Assembly: GCA_031284085.1 (NCBI GenBank)
Contig: JAITAM010000237.1
Coordinates: forward strand, 1-7,745
DNA from: Spirochaetaceae bacterium
GTDB taxonomy: Bacteria > Spirochaetota > Spirochaetia > Treponematales > Breznakiellaceae
Reading direction: 5' to 3'
Length of the DNA stretch: 7,745 nucleotides
How positions within the stretch are numbered: position 1 is the stretch's first letter; every line of letters begins with the position of its first letter. The notes beneath the pieces were generated by a model. That model had not been told where the DNA came from and did no database searches. It worked only from the letters and a program-made list of their open reading frames with translations. The position numbers were made by a program, and so were the translations under genes. This document shows positions 5,081 through 7,745 of the stretch, one piece after another.

Positions 5081-6382
5081 TTACCCATTGGACATCAGCC
5101 CTCTGAATGTATTTCCTCGCAAAGATAGCAGCTGCACCTTGACAAACGACCCTATCAAAGAAGCGGGAGCGGCAATAACGACCATTTCGTCCTGAGCGGT
5201 GCGGCACAAAAGCTCATCGGGCTTTTTGGGAGAAACCTTCTCAACAAGCACTGTGGCGCTCTCTCCGAGCCGGTTGTGTAAGTATTCTTGTGTGTGCTGT
5301 TTTTGCAGGGCAATGATCCGTGCAAGCCGCTCACGCTTTAACGGATCAGGCACTTGGTCTTGGAAACTAGAGGCGGCAGTTCCCGCCCGCCGGTTGTAGT
5401 GGTACATATAAGCATAAATAAAGCGGACTTGTTCCATCAAGTCAAATGTCAGCGCCAGATCGTCTTCGGTCTCACCGGGAAAACCTATCAGTATATCGGT
5501 GGAAAGTGTTAAATCCGGCATATACTCACGGAGTTTTTTGACCAGCTCAAAGTACTGTTCACGGGTATACAGGCGGTTCATTGCGGCAAGGATGCGGTTT
5601 GAGCCATGTTGTACGCAAAGGTGCAGGTGTCGGCACAAAACCGGATACTCCGCCATAGCCTCTAGGGTCTCAAGAGAAAAATCCTTCGGGTTGGCGGACA
5701 AAAACCGTACCCAGCGTATAGGCGTATGCTCAACCTCTCTTGCGATTAACCTCAAGAGCTTAGAAAAAGAAAAAGTGTCGGCGCCACTCTCCCAGTGGTA
5801 TGAATTAACATTTTGCCCCAACAGACATATTTCCCGCACTCCTTGAGCGGCAAGCAGTTCAATTTCTTGCAGAACAGCAGACGGATCACGTGAGATCTCA
5901 CGCCCGCGCACATAAGGAACGATGCAATAGGTGCAGAAGTTGTTACAACCGTGCATAATGGGAACAAATGATTTGAAACTACCTTCTTCAAGATGTGAAG
6001 AAGAAAAGGCAAATACTGGTTTTTCAGTATCGGTAACAAAAGGAGTATTGGTTTCTATTGCTTTAAGGATTGCAGGAAAGAGAGAACGGGCATTGGTTTC
6101 AAGGGTATAGTCAATGGCGGGTTCTGCCTTTAGTTGGGAAGCTGCACAACCGGTTACTATAAGGGTGCGAGACTGTTTTTTTTTAAGGGCGGCATAGAAT
6201 GCTACCCGGCCGCGCACTCTCGTTTCTGCTGTAGCCCGTACCGTGCAGGTATTGATCAAGACCAGATCGGCATCCGCACCGGATTTTGCTGCACTCCAGC
6301 CGTGTTCACGAAGTACTAATACAAGAGCCGCCGACTCGGCTTTGTTCATTTGACAGCCGTAAGTCTCGATAAAATAAGTCAT
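5081..6382 (-). CDS. miaB: tRNA-2-methylthio-N6-dimethylallyladenosine synthase MiaB
   Basis: This 433-residue cytoplasmic radical-SAM enzyme adds a methylthio group to i6A37 in tRNAs that read codons starting with U. The N-terminal domain has the three auxiliary-cluster cysteines: C10 (YGCQMN), C46 (NTCTVR) and C79 (TGCAAS). The radical-SAM CxxxCxxC motif is HGCNNFCTYCIVPYVRGRE, with C146, C150 and C153. GQNVNSY (189-195), DILIGFPGETEDD and RAGTAA follow as expected, and about residues 370-433 fit a TRAM RNA-binding domain. Length is typical. Two spots differ from the common consensus: SANP at 229-232 where TSHP is usual, and LCVQHGS at 255-261 where LPVQSGS is usual. The ATG overlaps the TGA of the upstream membrane-protein gene as ATGA, with no clear ribosome binding site, so translation is probably coupled. 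Confidence 0.95.
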   Translation of the reverse strand: MTYFIETYGCQMNKAESAALVLVLREHGWSAAKSGADADLVLINTCTVRATAETRVRGRVAFYAALKKKQSRTLIVTGCAASQLKAEPAIDYTLETNARSLFPAILKAIETNTPFVTDTEKPVFAFSSSHLEEGSFKSFVPIMHGCNNFCTYCIVPYVRGREISRDPSAVLQEIELLAAQGVREICLLGQNVNSYHWESGADTFSFSKLLRLIAREVEHTPIRWVRFLSANPKDFSLETLEAMAEYPVLCRHLHLCVQHGSNRILAAMNRLYTREQYFELVKKLREYMPDLTLSTDILIGFPGETEDDLALTFDLMEQVRFIYAYMYHYNRRAGTAASSFQDQVPDPLKRERLARIIALQKQHTQEYLHNRLGESATVLVEKVSPKKPDELLCRTAQDEMVVIAAPASLIGSFVKVQLLSLRGNTFRGLMSNG

Positions 6383-6753
6383 TTGCTTCGCTTTTTAAGC
6401 CCTTTGATGAACTTAATGCCGTTTATAAGACCCGTAACAATAAGCCCTATAGCTCCAATAGTCAGCAAAGTTCCGGCGAAAGGCTTGATAGCGCCTATGG
6501 CACTGACTTTTGCAGCAATGGCAAGGAAGCCGGATACCACAAGCAGAGTTCCGGGTTTTCTATCCTCAGGGTCCTTTGATTTGAGGGCAAGTATCCCGAA
6601 TATAGCCGCCGCAACGCCAAGAACAGCGCCGATAGGTCCATTAAGGAGCAATAAACCAAGTCCTCCTGCAATATCAACAATAGTGTTAAAACCCTGTTTG
6701 CTCAATGCTTTGCGCTCGGCATTGCTATCATCAAGCATATCCATATCGTCCAT
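6379..6753 (-). CDS. Small hydrophobic membrane protein of unknown function
   Basis: I do not recognise the family of this 124-residue protein. An acidic N-terminus (MDDMDMLDD) and a short basic segment precede a glycine- and alanine-rich hydrophobic stretch at 25-57, which could be one long helix or a hairpin of two. A charged linker follows (KSKDPEDRKPG, 58-68), then hydrophobic segments at about 69-86 and 92-113, and a basic tail, KFIKGLKKRSK. It is almost certainly an inner-membrane protein. The start is ATG at 6753 because GGAGG (6759-6763 on the reverse strand) lies 5 bases before it; a TTG four codons upstream falls inside that site. It is first in an operon with miaB, which it overlaps by 4 bases, and the SPOR-domain gene. 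This order does not reveal its job. Confidence 0.85.
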   Translation of the reverse strand: MDDMDMLDDSNAERKALSKQGFNTIVDIAGGLGLLLLNGPIGAVLGVAAAIFGILALKSKDPEDRKPGTLLVVSGFLAIAAKVSAIGAIKPFAGTLLTIGAIGLIVTGLINGIKFIKGLKKRSK

Positions 6754-6793
6754 AAAAACCTCCAAAGAAGATGATATAATTTTAATATACTAT

Positions 6794-6822
6794 ATTATAT
6801 ACGAATCAAGGGGAAAAATAAA
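6794..6822 (-). promoter_or_regulatory. Probable promoter of the membrane protein-miaB-SPOR operon
   Basis: On the reverse strand a perfect TATAAT lies at 6799-6794, with a weak TTTATT (6822-6817) 17 bases upstream. The predicted start near 6787 leaves a leader of about 34 bases with a good GGAGG site. A TTGATT (6808-6803) is also present but poorly spaced from that -10; the region is A+T-rich, so alternatives exist. Confidence 0.5.
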
Positions 6823-6934
6823 GGCAAAAAGACCCGTGCAGCCCTGCAATAGAAACCCTCGCGCCTGCCTCTAGGGCAAGACCTCGCATTAACTAGGAAG
6901 AAGGTATGCGGCTTAACCAGCTACGCCGCCTTCG

Positions 6935-6966
6935 ATACCAACACCGAAAACTTAGAACAGGGTGGC
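6935..6966 (-). repeat. Third copy of the dispersed repeat, reverse orientation, at the end of the ABC ATPase gene
   Basis: Read on the reverse strand this contains TTCTAAGTTTTCGGTG, one changed base, then TGGTA, the same core as at 4076-4098. Upstream it also has GCGCA and GGCCA, separated by the TA of the gene's stop codon. Relative to 4050-4106 about 12 bases between GGCCA and CCTGTT are missing. The right half diverges (TCGAAGGCGG for CCAAGAACGG). No 17-bp hairpin forms here. Confidence 0.7.
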
Positions 6967-7734
6967 CTATGCGCTGCGTTCCCATCTTCTTAAAGACTCT
7001 AGCATGAACTGCCGCAAGTCCATGCCATAAACCTCCTTGATGGCCTTGCCGTTCAGCACCTCTCCCGACTTGCCGTAGGAAACCAGCGCTCCATTCTGCA
7101 TAAGCGCCGCTGTATCGCAGAAATAGCCGGCTATATTGAGGTCGTGAAGCACGCCAATAACGGTTCTGCCGCCTTCCTTTACCCAATCTCTCAAATAGCC
7201 CAGTACTTCAATCTGGTACTTCAAATCCAGATGATTGGTCGGTTCATCCAATAAAATAATGTCGGGGTTCTGTACCAAAGTCCGCGCCAGAAAAACCCGC
7301 TGCAGTTGCCCCCCTGAGACTTCGTCTATCATCCTGTCCTTTATTTCGTAAAGCCCTAGCTTTTCTATACCCTCCAGTATCACAGCCTTATCCACCTTGG
7401 ACGGCTCTTTCAAAAAGCCTTCATAATGAGCGTAACGCCCCAAAGCTACCGTCTCATAGACGGTATAGGGAAAATAAACCTGCGAGGCCTGCCCCAGAAG
7501 GGCGACCTTTTGTGCTAAACTCTTTCTTGTATAGGAAGAGACCTCCTTTCCATCCAGCGCTATGCTGCCTCGATATGCAAGTATCTTGGCTATAGTCTTT
7601 AGGAGGGTGCTTTTGCCGCATCCGTTCGGCCCTAAAACACAGAGAATCTCTCCTTTATTCACCGTCATGCTGATATTATTGATAATATCCTTGCCTTTGG
7701 TGTATCCGCTGTAAAGGTTTTGTATTGCCACCAT
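6967..7734 (-). CDS. ABC transporter ATP-binding protein, FecE/BtuD family (iron-siderophore, haem or cobalamin uptake)
   Basis: The 255-residue cytoplasmic ATPase has every expected motif: Walker A GPNGCGKST at 35-43, Q-loop Q82, signature VSGGQ at 139-143 followed by LQRVFLAR, Walker B DIILLDE at 158-164, D-loop NHLD at 167-170 and switch H197 in GVLHDLNIA. The sequence after the signature and the ending VYGMDLRQFMLESLRRWE are typical of ATPases that pair with FecCD-type permeases, so the substrate is probably a ferric siderophore, haem or cobalamin. The permease and binding-protein genes should lie upstream, beyond the right edge. The start is ATG at 7734; only 11 bases before it are visible and they show no clear ribosome binding site, so coupling to an upstream gene is possible. 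The last two codons and the stop lie in a sequence shared with the dispersed repeat. Confidence 0.9.
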   Translation of the reverse strand: MVAIQNLYSGYTKGKDIINNISMTVNKGEILCVLGPNGCGKSTLLKTIAKILAYRGSIALDGKEVSSYTRKSLAQKVALLGQASQVYFPYTVYETVALGRYAHYEGFLKEPSKVDKAVILEGIEKLGLYEIKDRMIDEVSGGQLQRVFLARTLVQNPDIILLDEPTNHLDLKYQIEVLGYLRDWVKEGGRTVIGVLHDLNIAGYFCDTAALMQNGALVSYGKSGEVLNGKAIKEVYGMDLRQFMLESLRRWERSA

Positions 7735-7745
7735 AATTGTTCTAT

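Noticed and set aside
6754..6765. TTG start four codons upstream for the small membrane protein
   Set aside because: The TTG lies inside the GGAGG site that is ideally spaced for ATG at 6753.
6350..6874. 174-codon forward ORF opposite the small membrane protein
   Set aside because: Reverse-strand genes here have good start signals and an ATGA overlap; the forward frame has no ribosome binding site and runs through the reverse promoter and into the repeat-bearing spacer.

Overview
This window looks like chromosomal DNA from a spirochaete, most likely an oral- or host-associated Treponema. The clues are moderate G+C, spirochaete-like signal peptides, a miaB followed by a SPOR-domain gene, a sugar-binding protein with MalF/MalG-like permeases but no ATPase gene, and a dispersed hairpin repeat at gene ends. 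The genus is an inference from these features; no search was run.

Layout. Bases 2-220 hold the 3' end of an iron-containing alcohol dehydrogenase gene, closed by a hairpin terminator. Bases 221-890 contain no convincing protein gene except perhaps an 11-codon ORF. They are rich in signals: a 50-base hairpin (291-340), a promoter with a perfect TTGACA box (423-451), a 131-base element with three nested or alternative stems (546-676), the short ORF with a strong ribosome binding site (729-764), and a second TTGACA promoter (816-844) close to the next gene. Bases 891-4051 are a forward carbohydrate ABC uptake operon: a secreted binding protein, an internal terminator, then two six-helix permeases. 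The cognate ATPase is not in the window and is presumably a shared MsmK/MalK-type protein encoded elsewhere.

Bases 4052-4209 separate two convergent operons. They hold two copies of a 57-bp repeat, the second forming a 17-bp hairpin. Bases 4210-6753 are a reverse operon with its promoter near 6794-6799: a small hydrophobic membrane protein, miaB (tRNA methylthiotransferase) overlapping it by 4 bases, and a TPR-like/SPOR envelope protein. Bases 6754-6966 carry that promoter and another repeat copy. Bases 6967-7734 are a reverse-strand FecE/BtuD-type ABC ATPase, probably the last gene of an iron-siderophore, haem or cobalamin uptake operon that continues past the right edge.

The gene content is ordinary. 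The parts most worth a second look are non-coding: the switch-like element at 546-676 in the long region before the sugar operon, and a family of at least three, probably four, hairpin-prone repeats, two of which start at or inside the stop-codon region of a gene.
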